From Rutidosis leptorrhynchoides (lineage: Eukaryota; Streptophyta; Magnoliopsida; Asterales; Asteraceae), in the NCBI RefSeq assembly GCF_046630445.1, contig NC_092338.1:15786001-15850000 (forward strand): DNA of 64,000 bases, written 5' to 3'. Positions 49,887 through 64,000 of this stretch are shown in pieces. Position numbers and translations under genes: made by a program. Numbering within the stretch: the stretch's first letter is position 1; every line of letters starts with the position of its first letter. The notes beneath the pieces are model-generated. The model had not been told where the DNA came from. It was given only the letters and a program-made list of their open reading frames with translations, and made no database searches.

Positions 49887-50420
49887 ATGGATTACTCACT
49901 TGATTCCTCAAGCTCCACAGGCAGCGTAACCGGAACGAACGAACCAATTAGTCATCATCTTTTCTGGATGAATTGGGGATGGGTTCGTAGTCGACTTAAT
50001 TAATGGAGAAGAGAAGAAGGAGATCCCTTCCACTCATCAAATTGTCCTATTGGCGAAGAAACTGAAGCGCTTACCAGCGAACCTGTTCGGAACACCATTT
50101 TCATCCTCATTTCCAGGATATCCAGCCACGAGTATATAATATCTAGAATTCTAGATCTTATTCATCCTCTTGTCCTAACCGCCAATCATCCCGGAATAAT
50201 AGCAAAAGTCAACGAGCTTCGCGTTCGAGTGGTGGCTCTAGAGAATATGGTGCAAAATCTAAGAGCATCAGCAGCATAACCAGCACCGACAGCACCACCA
50301 GTATCAGCAACAACAACATCAGTACCAACTACAACATTCGTATCCCACGCCTCAACATCACACTCAGTACCTCAAACATCAACATCATAAGCCCCATAGA
50401 TACCAAGGAATATTAGTAAT
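49887..50420 (+). pseudogene. Gag N-terminal remnant, with stops
   Basis: The frame begins MDYSLDSSSSTGSVTGTNEP, meets a TAA, then continues in the same frame. It reaches a helical segment (KVNELRVRVVALENMVQNLR) followed by a Pro/Thr/Ser/Ala-rich stretch with further stops near 50278 and 50390. This matches the start of chromovirus Gag proteins (acidic head, coiled coil, low-complexity linker). The capsid core and the zinc knuckle are missing. Confidence 0.6.
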
Positions 50421-50474
50421 AATGAGTTAAGATGTATTGACTCATTCTTCGTGAAGAATTATATATGTATACTT

Positions 50475-50475
<1 letters not shown>

Positions 50476-50529
<54 letters not shown>
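50476..50529. repeat. (TA)n microsatellite
   Basis: A simple AT dinucleotide run inside the chromovirus-like interior. Others of the same kind lie inside the LTRs and are listed there. Confidence 0.9.
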
Positions 50530-50532
<3 letters not shown>

Positions 50533-51069
50533 TTGAAACAATAATAAATCTTGTCGTACTAAGCTATTCGTGTGAATCTTAACTAGTAAGTACTACTTGG
50601 TTAATTCATATCACTAATATGCTATGATGTACACCCTTCGTTAATGACTTAACAATCGTTAATCACTGCTTCAACACAATAAACTTCATTTCATAATAAA
50701 TCAAGTGTAACAACGAAGGTATTGATTCATAACTTCATTAGAGAAATATTCCGCGACGATTATGTAATCTCTAAAGTTTTGGAAATTATTTATTCTCATT
50801 TCAACCGTAAATCAAATGAGCTTAATATTATATTAACTCATTAAATCCATGATTACATCTGAAGAAAAATATATATGTACGTATATTTTCATAAAGATTG
50901 TAATTAAAAATTCTTTTATACAAACTGTTAATTGTGAAAATATTTTAACAGGTAGGTAATACCCGAGAAATATTTATATCTCACATTAATATGTTACATT
51001 GTACATTCTTCAATTCTGATTCAACGATCAAATTCAAAATCCTTGAAAACACCTTAGAACCATAACCAA

Positions 51070-51325
51070 CGATTCAGATTCGTTAACATTGATAATGCTG
51101 GCGAAGCAGCAAAAGCTATAGATGGTCTTAATGGCCAAAAGCTTGATAATAAATAATTGTGTGTTAGAAAAGCTCAAAAGAAAATCTAGTACTGGAAAGC
51201 AGATTGAGCAAACCATGAAGGAGACCGTGGACAAATCACAAGGACTAAACCTGTATTCAAAGAATCCAGACGATTCAGTATCTGCTGAAATCCTTAACGA
51301 ATACCTTGCTCCTTACTTACCTTAA
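51070..51325 (+). pseudogene. Captured fragment of a poly(A)-binding protein gene (RRM3 end to RRM4 start)
   Basis: One frame from 51070 reads RFRFVNIDNAGEAAKAIDGL then NGQKLDNK, a stop, and VRKAQKK. This is the RNP1 region and the end of the third RRM of plant cytoplasmic poly(A)-binding proteins. A +1 shift near 51176 leads to EQTMKETVDKSQGLNLYSKN then PDDSV, the linker and the beta-1 strand of RRM4. These phrases are typical of PABP and not of retroelement proteins. The piece is on the element's sense strand, between gag and pol remnants. It looks like a host sequence carried by the retrotransposon; the stop and shift show it no longer encodes protein. Confidence 0.8.
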
Positions 51326-52590
51326 ATTCTTACAGAAGAATTTTCATCATTATCCTTCGACTTTAAATATTTTGGAAATTCTAAGATATCATCGTATCTT
51401 TCGTTATAAATATCTTCGATATTTCTGAAGATATCTTCATAACTATTTTTGTCCGCAATTAATTATCTCTTTGCGATATCTTTATCACATCATAAAGAAA
51501 ACTGTTTTAGTTTCTATATTCTGTAAATTTCAAGTATAAATTATGAATGAATTCTGGAGAAGTGTTGAGAATTGAAGCACGAGTTAGTATAATATAATTA
51601 TGTCAGGCCAACGTGATTATATTACAGTAAGTCATGCTAAATTTTAATGGAAGATGATGATTCATAGAATTTATAATCATCATTTGCCATGTTACATAAC
51701 TCTTTCATTCTATTTAACCTCTAAACATATCAAGAAAATATTTTTCTTGATGATTCAGTCTTTTTCGGATATTCTGGTAATTTGACAAATCAAATCGTGC
51801 TGTTACCTTTTGTTCTGCTTTGTATATTATGATTATTCGAAACTTCATACCTACGAATTCTGGACCATTATTTGCTTTACAAAAGCATGAAGCTTCGACA
51901 TATAAGGGAAAATATAAAGTCCGATAACGACATCAAAATTATAAACCGTGTATATCAATGCGTATAGCAATATAAAGACACGGGAGAACTAAAAATACAA
52001 TAAAACCAAGAGCATAGTAGAAGTAAACCGACTTTTCCAGCGACAGATGAAAAAGAAGCACGATAGATATAAAAGTCAGGACTATATCCAGAATTAGAAC
52101 TGGATGAAGCATATTGACAAATCTTTTGGAAGTACGAATCGAGAAAGAAAGTATAGAAGTGGTGAAGATAATAAAATGGAAGAAGCTAATTTATAGCAAA
52201 ATTCCAGACACAGCAATCCAGGCAATTCACCGCATTTAATTAAAGAAAATCTCAAATTCCTTAATTACCGGAGAATCAAATCTTATAAAGAGTACGAAGA
52301 TTTTCTTTAAATTCCTTGAATTCCGAAAATCAACTTTAGCTATGTCAAAAGTTAAGACGAACATTTAATTTCCTCATTTCACTCTTTTGTGATAGCTTCG
52401 CTTATACTCTTCCTATAATCGAATTGTTTTATCCATACTATTCAAAGGTGATAAAACTCTATTTTTCAACTCATATTCATCATTAAATATTCTTGTTGTC
52501 AACAATGACGATCTCTATCAAATTTCATGACTATAATTTTCATGAACTCCTCTCTGTTTTGTCTGCCTAAATATTGCGGCATAAACGCTC
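51326..52590 (+). other. Interior without recognisable genes
   Basis: AT-rich, with many stops in all frames. It may be highly decayed pol, but I can match nothing to it. Confidence 0.5.
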
Positions 52591-52912
52591 AACGTTTAAA
52601 TAAGCTCAATATTATTCATAACACATATCGTGTATCCAATTTACTGAAATGACTTGTAAAATATCATCAATCCTTTTTGAGAAAACCTAATCGATGACAC
52701 TCTCGTTAATCCTTTAGATAACCTCCGCATTAATGATAAAATGCACTTCATAGAAGAACCTGTAGAAATTATGGTTCGTATGATTTAAACTCTTGAAACA
52801 AATCAATATTCTATCCGTTGGAATTCTCGCAAGGCCCCGAGTATACCTGTGAACGTGAAAACCAAATAAAACGAAAATATCCTCACCTGTTTTCAAACAA
52901 CGCCGACTGATG
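52591..52912 (+). pseudogene. Pol C-terminus (integrase end and chromodomain), decayed
   Basis: Frames around HNTYRVSNLLK (near 52620) and [18 protein letters not shown] (52728-52785) align by eye with [12 protein letters not shown] and [18 protein letters not shown] of the element at 26-463. RWNSRKAP and a remnant of the EFTWERE block follow. Stops and frameshifts are present. It ends just before the polypurine tract, as in the intact copy. Confidence 0.8.
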
Positions 52913-52958
52913 GCAGCAACTAAATTTCGGGACGAAATTTCTTTTAACGGGTAGGTAC

Positions 52959-56330
<3,372 letters not shown>

Positions 56331-56335
56331 TCTTA

Positions 56336-56775
56336 GGTCGTTCGTTGGACACAATTCAATCACTACGACATTAGAGTTCAGTCCACTTAGATATTAATCT
56401 ACTCAGTCCCGTTAGGTTACTCCGATTGATTGTTTTACACCCTCAAGAATCCAACTTCCGATCCTCGGAGTTAAAACAATCAATTAGTCCTATTTTCTCA
56501 ATTTAAGCAATCAAAGTTGTTACTATAAGTTTTAGGGTTGATCACTTCCCCCTCCCCCTCCCCCTAACGAGGCGTAGATTTACTGAGTAATGTAACCAAA
56601 TTCAAACTCAAAAGTTAACTCAAGAGGTTGAGGAACTCAAGCTATTATAAGCAACATAATATTTACCCGAGCAACCCGAACCTACAAAACAAAATATATC
56701 GACCAGCGGAACACGAAGTAATGTAACCAAAACCAATACAAAAAACCAGCAATCACGGACCGACAACAGGGAGTC
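56336..56775. other. Sequence between two LTR elements, possible solo LTR part
   Basis: It joins to 45646 if the element at 45652-56330 is removed. The joined piece has CTATAAATAAGACATC across the junction, like an LTR TATA region. A 13-bp perfect inverted repeat (56425-56437 with 56472-56484) is present. The segment at 56611-56672 nearly repeats 45048-45103. Confidence 0.5.
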
Positions 56776-59347
56776 TGTAAGACCCAAATATTTATTGCAC
56801 ATAATGTATTTATGGTGTACGATGTGTGTATGAAGTGTACGAAGCATGTACGTGTTGATTGCTCGAACGTCGAAGAAAAACTGGACGTTGTTTGAAGTAA
56901 CAAGAAGTGTACGTACCTTTTCGACCCCAAATAAAGTTTAAGTTGATGTTTCAAAACCTTACCATTGGAAAGGAAATCTTATTACGTTTCCAACGATATT
57001 TGATTCATCGAAAACGGAGCTACGGTCGAAAAGTTATGGCCAAAACGAGTTTCTGAAATCTGACCTGCTTAATGGAGCGGCGCTCCACCATTTGGCGCGG
57101 CGCGCCGAATGGGTCTGATGCAATTTTTCAGCCTTTTTTAAAGGGTAAATGAAGGGTACTTTGGTCTTTTCACTTGGGGCCGGTTTGGGGTCATCAAAAC
57201 TGATCCAAAACCTTATCCTAACTCATTTCCTCCTCTTTTCTTCACTCTCACACATATCAAACCCTAGAGAGAGAGTGAGTGGTTCTAGAGAGGGAATTGG
57301 AGGTTTGGGCAAGAAGAAGAGTGATTCGGGCCGGGTCTCAAGAGTTAAAATTGTTCTCCTCGTTCACGGCTACGTTGTAGTAGTGTTGGTATGTTCTAAC
57401 TCCGAATCTAATTGTTAAAATTCTTGTTCATATTTAGGGATTGAACTAGTTTGAGTTATAAACCCTATTTCTCATGAATTTGGGGGTTTTACTTTATGTA
57501 TTGTGTATGTAAACCCGATTATTGTGGGTTTAGGGTTTGAGGATGAATTTGGTCATGGTTTGGGTGTTTAATCACTAGTTGGTAAGTGTGTTAGTGTGTA
57601 GAAGTTTATAAGAACATGTTTGTATGACAAATGGGTGTTAACCTTGATTTGGTGTCAAACTAAGTTATGAGGTCAAGAATTGATGAACCGAGTATTTAAA
57701 AGCTTGATTAAAGTGTTAATTAGTATTTTGGAAAGTAAATCACTAGCCGTTAGTGATTAAAGATGTTTTTGGGACTTATGTCAAAATGGGTTAACTTTGA
57801 TGGGTCAAAGTTGGTAATGACACTAGTTTTGGTCAAATGAAATGAGATTTGCAAGTGTTAATTGTGTCGTTAAGCACTAAACACTTATTGAATGTTGAAA
57901 GAATTGTAAATGGGTTAAGTTGACCAAGTTTGTAAGTTTAAGCGTTGAAATGGGTCAAAATAGTAATGTTGACCTAGTTTGGGTGAAATGGGTATGAATT
58001 ACCCTATGTTGTGTTGATCTAAGTTAGTAGACTTTAAATCACTAGCTTTGGTGATTTGACATGTGTCTTGGCCAATTTAGGACGGTTTTTGTGTAGTCGA
58101 GTTATTTAATACAAATTGGGTCATCAAATGCTCAAGTGTAAGTAATGTGGCTAGTTCCACTAGTTCGTGTATTGAAAGTGTACTTAATGTATTAGGTACA
58201 TTGCTTTGAAGTTCGGAAGTGCATAATCATCATCCTTGTGTCAAGGTGAGTGGAATAATTATGCGTATGTGTATATAATGTATTTATTTGTGTTGCATGA
58301 ATGTGGCATTGTCGCGTTGCTTAAGACACCACATTGTAAAGAAGTGGATGTCGCGTTGTTTAAGACACCACACACATGGTAAAGAAGTGGATGTCGCGTT
58401 GTTTAAGACACCACAATGTAATGGAGGGGATGTCGCGTTGTTTAAGACACCATCCATCGTATTGAATGGCATGTGGAATCGTCGCGTTGTTTAAGACGCC
58501 ACATTGTAAAGGGTGAGTGAGTCGCGTTGTTTAAGACATCACCCGGGGGATTAGTGACTACGCGTTGATTAAGTAGCACTAACGGATGTTATGAACTCCA
58601 ACGGTCTTGTATGTACCGTTTCCCTTGTTCGAATTGGTTAACCAAGGTTATGTGAATTATGTATTGAAGTATTTAATTATGAATCGTATGCTATTGTATT
58701 ATTAGCTACTTGTGGAATGTGGATATTGGTATATGCATATTATTGTTGCATGATTGTCGAATTATTGATCCCGCGTATGAGGTTGTGTAAGTGATGCAAG
58801 TAAGTAGATTATATATGTGTATGTATAATTATTGCATTCACTAAGCGTTAAGCTTACCCCTCTCGTTGTTTACCTTTTTACAGGAATTGTTGTGAAGCTA
58901 GCTAGTTGATAGACTAGTTGCGTAGGAGCGCTTGGGCTCGATGGGGGTAGCTTTCGGATATGCGGACGCGGATTGGGGATTTGGTAGTCCCCGCGATTAT
59001 GCTCTTGGTATCGGGTTGGGTTTTAGAGTCCTAACTCGTCTAAATGTAAATTGGGATAGAAACTTGTATTTTGTACGAAAGTCGTAAAACGGCCAATGTG
59101 GGCCCCATTTTGTAAAAACTCGTTTAATGATTGGTTCGTGTTAGTTTTATACATATGAATGTGTGGTGAAAAGCGTTTGGTCTAAATATGTCGGGAAGAG
59201 GTCTATCTTTTTCGCATTTAAAACATTTTCGGACAGACTGTTTTGGCGCGCCGCGCGGCCATTATGGCGCGCCGCGCCACTTGCTGAATAAATAATAAAT
59301 TTTTTTTTTTTGTCGTATTTTTGGTATAACGAAGTCGGGTTGTTACA
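56776..59347 (+). repeat. 5' LTR (2572 bp) of the non-coding sister element
   Basis: It starts TGTAAGACCCAAATATTTAT and ends GGGTTGTTACA. It contains palindromes at 57074-57106 and 59244-59278 and a hairpin array at 58302-58582. The frame at 57149-57418 is repeated exactly in the 3' LTR (62916-63185); it is leader-like and I do not call it a gene. Confidence 0.9.
58302..58582. repeat. Seven hairpins with loop GCGTTGNTTAA and co-varying stems
   Basis: The loop GCGTTG(T/C/A)TTAA recurs seven times. Stems differ but pair: TGTC/GACA with GTGG/CCAC (58344-58371 and 58387-58414), CGTC/GACG with ATGTGG/CCACAT (58471-58504), GTC/GAC with GGGTGA/TCACCC (58511-58544), and CTAC/GTAG with TTAGTG/CACTAA (58551-58582). 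These are matched changes on both arms around a fixed loop. Confidence 0.85.
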
Positions 59348-59349
59348 AG

Positions 59350-59362
59350 TGGTATCAGAGCA
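59350..59362 (+). promoter_or_regulatory. Primer-binding site (tRNA-iMet)
   Basis: TGGTATCAGAGCA starts two bases after the 5' LTR. Confidence 0.88.
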
Positions 59363-62300
59363 TAGTCTAAGGGAATTAGGTGACCTTGGAATAGGTGCCT
59401 AGTCTTAGACATTTGACGGATGTGCGTTATTTGCGGGACTTGTCGGAATACGGGTCGGTTTGAGATTTGTTAGTGCCTTAGAGTAGGTGACTAACTAGGA
59501 CTTGTGATTATCCAAAGCGTGATTATGTGGGGCCTTATTTCGTGTGTAAATTAGTGCCTTAGATAACTAGTGCCTAATGTAAGTAGGCGAACTTGAATGT
59601 TGTTAGTGATAGTCACCTAGGTTGTAGGTTGACTTGTGTTGCGGTGTACTTGTGTATATTAATTATTATATTGTATATATGTGTATATATATATACAGGG
59701 ATCTAGTTGTGCGGTGTCCTAGGGACGAATCTATTGGAGAGATTCGAATAATTGGCGGTTTTGAGTGATCAAGTTCGCGGTAAGGACGTTGGTCATTCGG
59801 GTACTAGGAGTTATCGCGTGTTATTTTGTGTGAATGTTGCGTCAGTCCGGGTAAGGTACTTTGCGTGGACATGTGAAAATGGTAAGGTACGCATTTGTAA
59901 TAATGACCGATCACCATTATTACGAAAGTGTATCTTGACATCAAGCATGACATGACGAGTACCGAACGGAGGAAACGTGGCATGGTTGGGGTAGATTCGG
60001 GATAAATGAGGAATCTTTATTGGTTCCTAGTTGATAGTGTCTCGGGTGATGTGCTTGTAGTCACATCGGGTTCGTTGCGAGTCGAGAAGTGTTACGGTGG
60101 ATTCGGTTAGTTAAGTGAGTGAGCCAACTCACGAGTTTGGTGCGTGCTTAGTCACCCTAAGTAGTGGGTGCACTGTTGAGATTGTTATTGGTTTTAGTTA
60201 CCCATCGTAACTAGGATGACCGATTTACGTGTGCGTGTGTGCGACGAGGACTTAAATTCCGTAATGGAATACGACAAGTCTAATGATTGTAGTTTGAGTT
60301 ACACTCGGTAGAGTGTGTGGTTAGAGAATCGCGTTAGGATTCTTGTTGTATGTCGCCTTGGAATTGGCGAATCGATGAATCTTTGGGTCATTAAACTCAT
60401 GGGAGTGGGACCCGTGTGACGGTGATCATGTAGTGCGTTAGCGTGTTATAGATTATAGGGTAACATTCCTAACGGAATATTCCTTGTTGTAGTGGTTGCG
60501 CCGATGTGTGAAAGGGAGTAAGACTTGGTGTTCCCGAGCATCTCTTTAGTGTTAGATGAAAGGTTTCGTTAGGCTATATCGTTTGGCCTTGTGGAAATTG
60601 CGGGTAGCATGTGATCGGTAGAAACTTTCTATAAGACAATAAACCGTAAGGTTTTTTTCGGGTAGGTAGGACTTCGGGTCATTGTTGTGGTGAAATGGGT
60701 GACGTCGGGTGTATGAAACCCAAAGATCGAGTTTCTAATTTCGGTAGATTGTGGTGGGAGTCTGCATGACACTGCGTCAGGTGCCTCCTTATACCTGCTA
60801 GTGTAATGTCAAACTCCGTTAGTGGTGTGATCACTTTGTGCTTAGGGTGACCGTGAGATGCCCTTGGAAGCAGTGGAGATTACAATAGTGATCGACGTGT
60901 GATTGTAATTCGACGGTTATGAAAGTCGAAGTTTAAGAGCATTTTGGTAAATACTTCTTGGGAAGTGACGGATGAGCGAAATCTTGTTGCTCTTAAGTGT
61001 TAGACAAGTGGAGACGACCGGTGAGCTGGTGACGGACTTAAGGGTCAGTTAAACCGAAGGATTAGGATGAAGTGTTGATATTGCGGTCGATGCAATTATT
61101 GTGTCAGATTGGTCACTCTTCTCCATGAGAGTGAACAATTGTCGGTAAAGGTTCGTTGAGTGAATGGTCTGGTGATCTCGACTGAGATGCACGACTGATT
61201 TATCGTAGTGACGTATGCTTAGGCATAGAGACGTATGTGGGACTTGGTGGAGTTCGCTTTGCGAACGATTAAGGCAGTCGATTGTGATTTGGGGTATGAA
61301 GGCGCGAAGTCGTCGCGTGTACGACATCTCTGGTAATTTTTGTATGACGGCTCTGAGAGCCTAGAGTGAATTTGCAGTGATTCAGTGTTTATGATTAGTG
61401 AAGGGAATGATCATGTGTGTTGTGGAATGGCAGTTCCGCGGGATGTTATCATCTTTGCGGTAAGAATGCGGAGCTAAATCCTAAGTGGGGGAGTTTTTAC
61501 TACCGCCCAAGGAATCTCCGGTGGTGTTAGGTCAAGTGAAGCGTAAGTCTTCTTGTATGAGGTGGTCGTGCAGTACCAAGTGCGGTATGAGACCAAGTGT
61601 GAAGCTTGAGATGATGGACGTGGGAGAATGTAACTGTCGTTGCAGGTGCTCTCGTGATATAAACTTGGGTTGGTGCGAAACTTGGATAGTATTGTTGAGT
61701 GAGTACGAGTTATGCATGGTGGTGGGTACTGTATTTTCCCTGTCGGGAAACGTGATTGTGGATATTGTCAGTAGATTATTCCACTTTATGGATGATTGTG
61801 AGGTGGGGAGTGCCGGTTCCGATTGTCTCACATAGAGACGCGCGGTTGTTGTTTGTTTGCGAGGGTGTTTTCCCTAGTAATGCGACCCGTTAGTTGTATT
61901 ATAATGTCAAGACCATCCTTAACGGGCGGTTTAGGTAGAAGGGTTCACCCGGCGTTGGTGAATATTTTTGAAGGTCGCGTGACGAATTGCGAATTGTTGG
62001 GGTAATAATTCACCGTTGACAGGATTCTAGTACGCAAATAGTTTCCATGCTAGTACTAGGGGCCGTTTTGTGTGGTCGTGTTGAAGGTTTAGGGGAGAAA
62101 CTCTGTGTCGAGTGTTGATGTTTCGTCTAACTCATGGTGTATTATCGTCGTCCTGGATTAATCCAGTGGCGGATGGTCGTGTGCGGATTAATTTATGGGA
62201 AATTCGTGCCCCTAGTGTGATTAGTGGGCGATACCGAGATTTCTTCGTTGAAGGAATGTAGCTTGTTGCGAGTTGTAGCCGAGAGAACTCGAAGGAATGT

Positions 62301-62528
62301 ATGGTGTTTTCAATATTTCCTAAGTGGGTAGTTTGAAAATTGGGCGCGTGGGATATCGCTTGTTGCGGTAATGCACGTTAGTGATTAATAGCGTGTGGTG
62401 AAACTTCGGATTAATGGAAATCGTTATTGGAATTATTGCGGACATCGAGTTGGATACATGTCAAAAGACCGTAGAGTGTAGGTCCGGATTGGTTAAGTGG
62501 CGAAGATCACGAGGACGTGATCGAGTTT
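59363..62528 (+). other. Non-coding interior of the sister element
   Basis: About 3.2 kb without gag, pol or another supported frame; the frames at 59752-59955 and 61485-61835 look like chance. The first 100 bp match the leader of the gag-only element. Short hairpins recur, for example AGAATC-GCGTTAG-GATTCT near 60326, ATTCC-GTAAT-GGAAT near 60256 and ATTCC-TAAC-GGAAT near 60465. The high G+C and CG content contrasts with the neighbouring AT-rich elements. Confidence 0.65.
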
Positions 62529-62542
62529 AAGTGGGGGAGAGT
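62529..62542 (+). promoter_or_regulatory. Polypurine tract of the sister element
   Basis: AAGTGGGGGAGAGT touches the 3' LTR, as in the gag-only element. Confidence 0.88.
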
Positions 62543-64000
62543 TGTAAGACCCAAATATTTATTGCACATAATGTATTTATGGTGTACGATGTGTGTATGA
62601 AGTGTACGAAGCATGTACGTGTTGATTGCTCGAACGTCGAAGAAAAACTGGACGTTGTTTGGAGTAACAAGAAGTGTACGTACCTTTTCGACCCCAAATA
62701 AAGTTTGAGTTGATGTTTCAAAACCTTACCATTGGAAAGGAAATCTTATTACGTTTCCAACGATATTTGATTCATCGAAAACGGAGCTACGGTCGAAAAG
62801 TTATGGCCAAAACGAGTTTCTGAAATCTGACCTGCTTAATGGAGCGGCGCTCCACCATTTGGCGCGGCGCGCCGAATGGGTCTGATGCAATTTTTCAGCC
62901 TTTTTTAAAGGGTAAATGAAGGGTACTTTGGTCTTTTCACTTGGGGCCGGTTTGGGGTCATCAAAACTGATCCAAAACCTTATCCTAACTCATTTCCTCC
63001 TCTTTTCTTCACTCTCACACATATCAAACCCTAGAGAGAGAGTGAGTGGTTCTAGAGAGGGAATTGGAGGTTTGGGCAAGAAGAAGAGTGATTCGGGCCG
63101 GGTCTCAAGAGTTAAAATTGTTCTCCTCGTTCACGGCTACGTTGTAGTAGTGTTGGTATGTTCTAACTCCGAATCTAATTGTTAAAATTCTTGTTCATAT
63201 TTAGGGATTGAACTAGTTTGGGTTATAAACCCTATTTCTCATGAATTTGGGGGTTTTACTTTATGTATTGTGTATGTAAACCCGATTATTGTGGGTTTAG
63301 GGTTTGAGGATGAATTTGGTCATGGTTTGGGTGTTTAATCACTAGTTGGTAAGTGTGTTAGTGTGTAGAAGTTTATAAGAACATGTTTGTATGACAAATG
63401 GGTGTTAACCTTGATTTGGTGTCAAACTAAGTTATGAGGTCAAGAATTGATGAACCGAGTATTTAAAAGCTTGATTAAAGTGTTAATTAGTATTTTGGAA
63501 AGTAAATCACTAGCCGTTAGTGATTAAAGATGTTTTTGGGACTTATGTCAAAATGGGTTAACTTTGATGGGTCAAAGTTGGTAATGACACTAGTTTTGGT
63601 CAAATGAAATGAGATTTGCAAGTGTTAATTGTGTCGTTAAGCACTAAACACTTATTGAATGTTGAAAGAATTGTAAATGGGTTAAGTTGACCAAGTTTGT
63701 AAGTTTAAGCGTTGAAATGGGTCAAAATAGTAATGTTGACCTAGTTTGGGTGAAATGGGTATGAATTACCCTATGTTGTGTTGATCTAAGTTAGTAGACT
63801 TTAAATCACTAGCTTTGGTGATTTGACATGTGTCTTGGCCAATTTAGGACGGTTTTTGTGTAGTCGAGTTATTTAATACAAATTGGGTCATCAAATGCTC
63901 AAGTGTAAGTAATGTGGCTAGTTCCACTAGTTCGTGTATTGAAAGTGTACTTAATGTATTAGGTACATTGCTTTGAAGTTCGGAAGTGCATAATCATCAT
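62543..64000 (+). repeat. 3' LTR of the sister element, cut by the window end
   Basis: It is colinear with 56776-58233 with no insertions or deletions seen. The palindrome pair is at 62841-62873. The hairpin array would lie just past the window edge. Confidence 0.9.

Larger units (their letters stand above)
56776..64000 (+). mobile_element. Non-coding LTR retrotransposon, sister of the gag-only element (partial)
   Basis: The 5' LTR is 56776-59347, the interior 59348-62542, and the 3' LTR starts at 62543 and leaves the window. LTR ends (TGTAAGACCC and GTTGTTACA), primer site, leader blocks, the sequence before the polypurine tract and the tract itself all match the gag-only element at 5991-14613. 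The interior (3.2 kb) has no gag or pol frame, so it depends fully on other elements. Compared over 1458 bp, the LTR copies have no length difference and only about three base differences that I noticed, so the insertion is recent. Confidence 0.88.

Noticed and set aside
57149-57418. 89-codon frame, repeated at 62916-63185
   Set aside because: It lies in the LTR leader, duplicated only because LTRs are; no domain or composition typical of a protein.
61485-61835. 116-codon frame in the sister-element interior
   Set aside because: The Cys-rich stretch (ECNCRCRCSRD) does not fit a zinc knuckle, and an equally long frame is open on the other strand.

Overview
This is plant nuclear DNA, almost certainly a dicot and probably a composite (Asteraceae). 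That assignment is an inference from the style of the Ty3/gypsy chromodomain ends, the S-domain receptor kinase and the very AT-rich, retrotransposon-packed background; nothing here is diagnostic of a species. Only one apparently intact host gene is present. The rest is a stratified stack of transposable elements whose borders can be read from target-site duplications (TSDs).

Layout. 1-3749: 3' end of a Ty3/gypsy chromovirus (pol C-terminus plus a 3.25-kb LTR), inserted into the SWIM zinc finger of a MULE (Mutator-like) transposase gene whose 3' part and terminal inverted repeat run to about 4776. 4806-5235: a small LINE endonuclease fragment. 5379-37398: one L1-type LINE on the minus strand, flanked by an 18-bp TSD. 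It is split by (a) a gag-only LTR element, 5991-14613, TSD CACCT; (b) a Ty1/copia element, 17054-33439, TSD GTTAT, which itself carries (c) a coding-poor Tat/Athila-like gypsy element, 20926-28859, TSD AATGT; and (d) a 773-bp AT-rich insert at 36343-37115. 37751-39729: a non-autonomous hAT-like element.

40184-43408: a seven-exon G-type lectin S-receptor-like serine/threonine kinase gene. Its splice sites join into one open frame of 813 codons. 43409-45646: non-coding sequence with a SINE-like piece and short palindromic repeats. 45652-56330: a chromovirus-like LTR element with 3.2-3.4-kb LTRs and TSD TCTTA. Its 4.1-kb interior holds decayed gag and pol ends plus a fragment of a host poly(A)-binding protein gene. 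56776-64000: the 5' LTR, the non-coding interior and the start of the 3' LTR of a second member of the family seen at 5991-14613.

The most unusual material is in that last family (LTRs beginning TGTAAGACCC and ending GTTGTTACA). Both members lack pol, and one also lacks gag. Both carry arrays of short hairpins with conserved loops and stems that change on both arms together, and both carry GGCGCGCC palindromes near the two ends of each LTR. In the gag-only member the hairpins are grouped in pairs inside a further co-varying outer stem. I regard this as the best candidate for a previously undescribed structured-RNA or DNA system in the window. Everything said about its function is inference.
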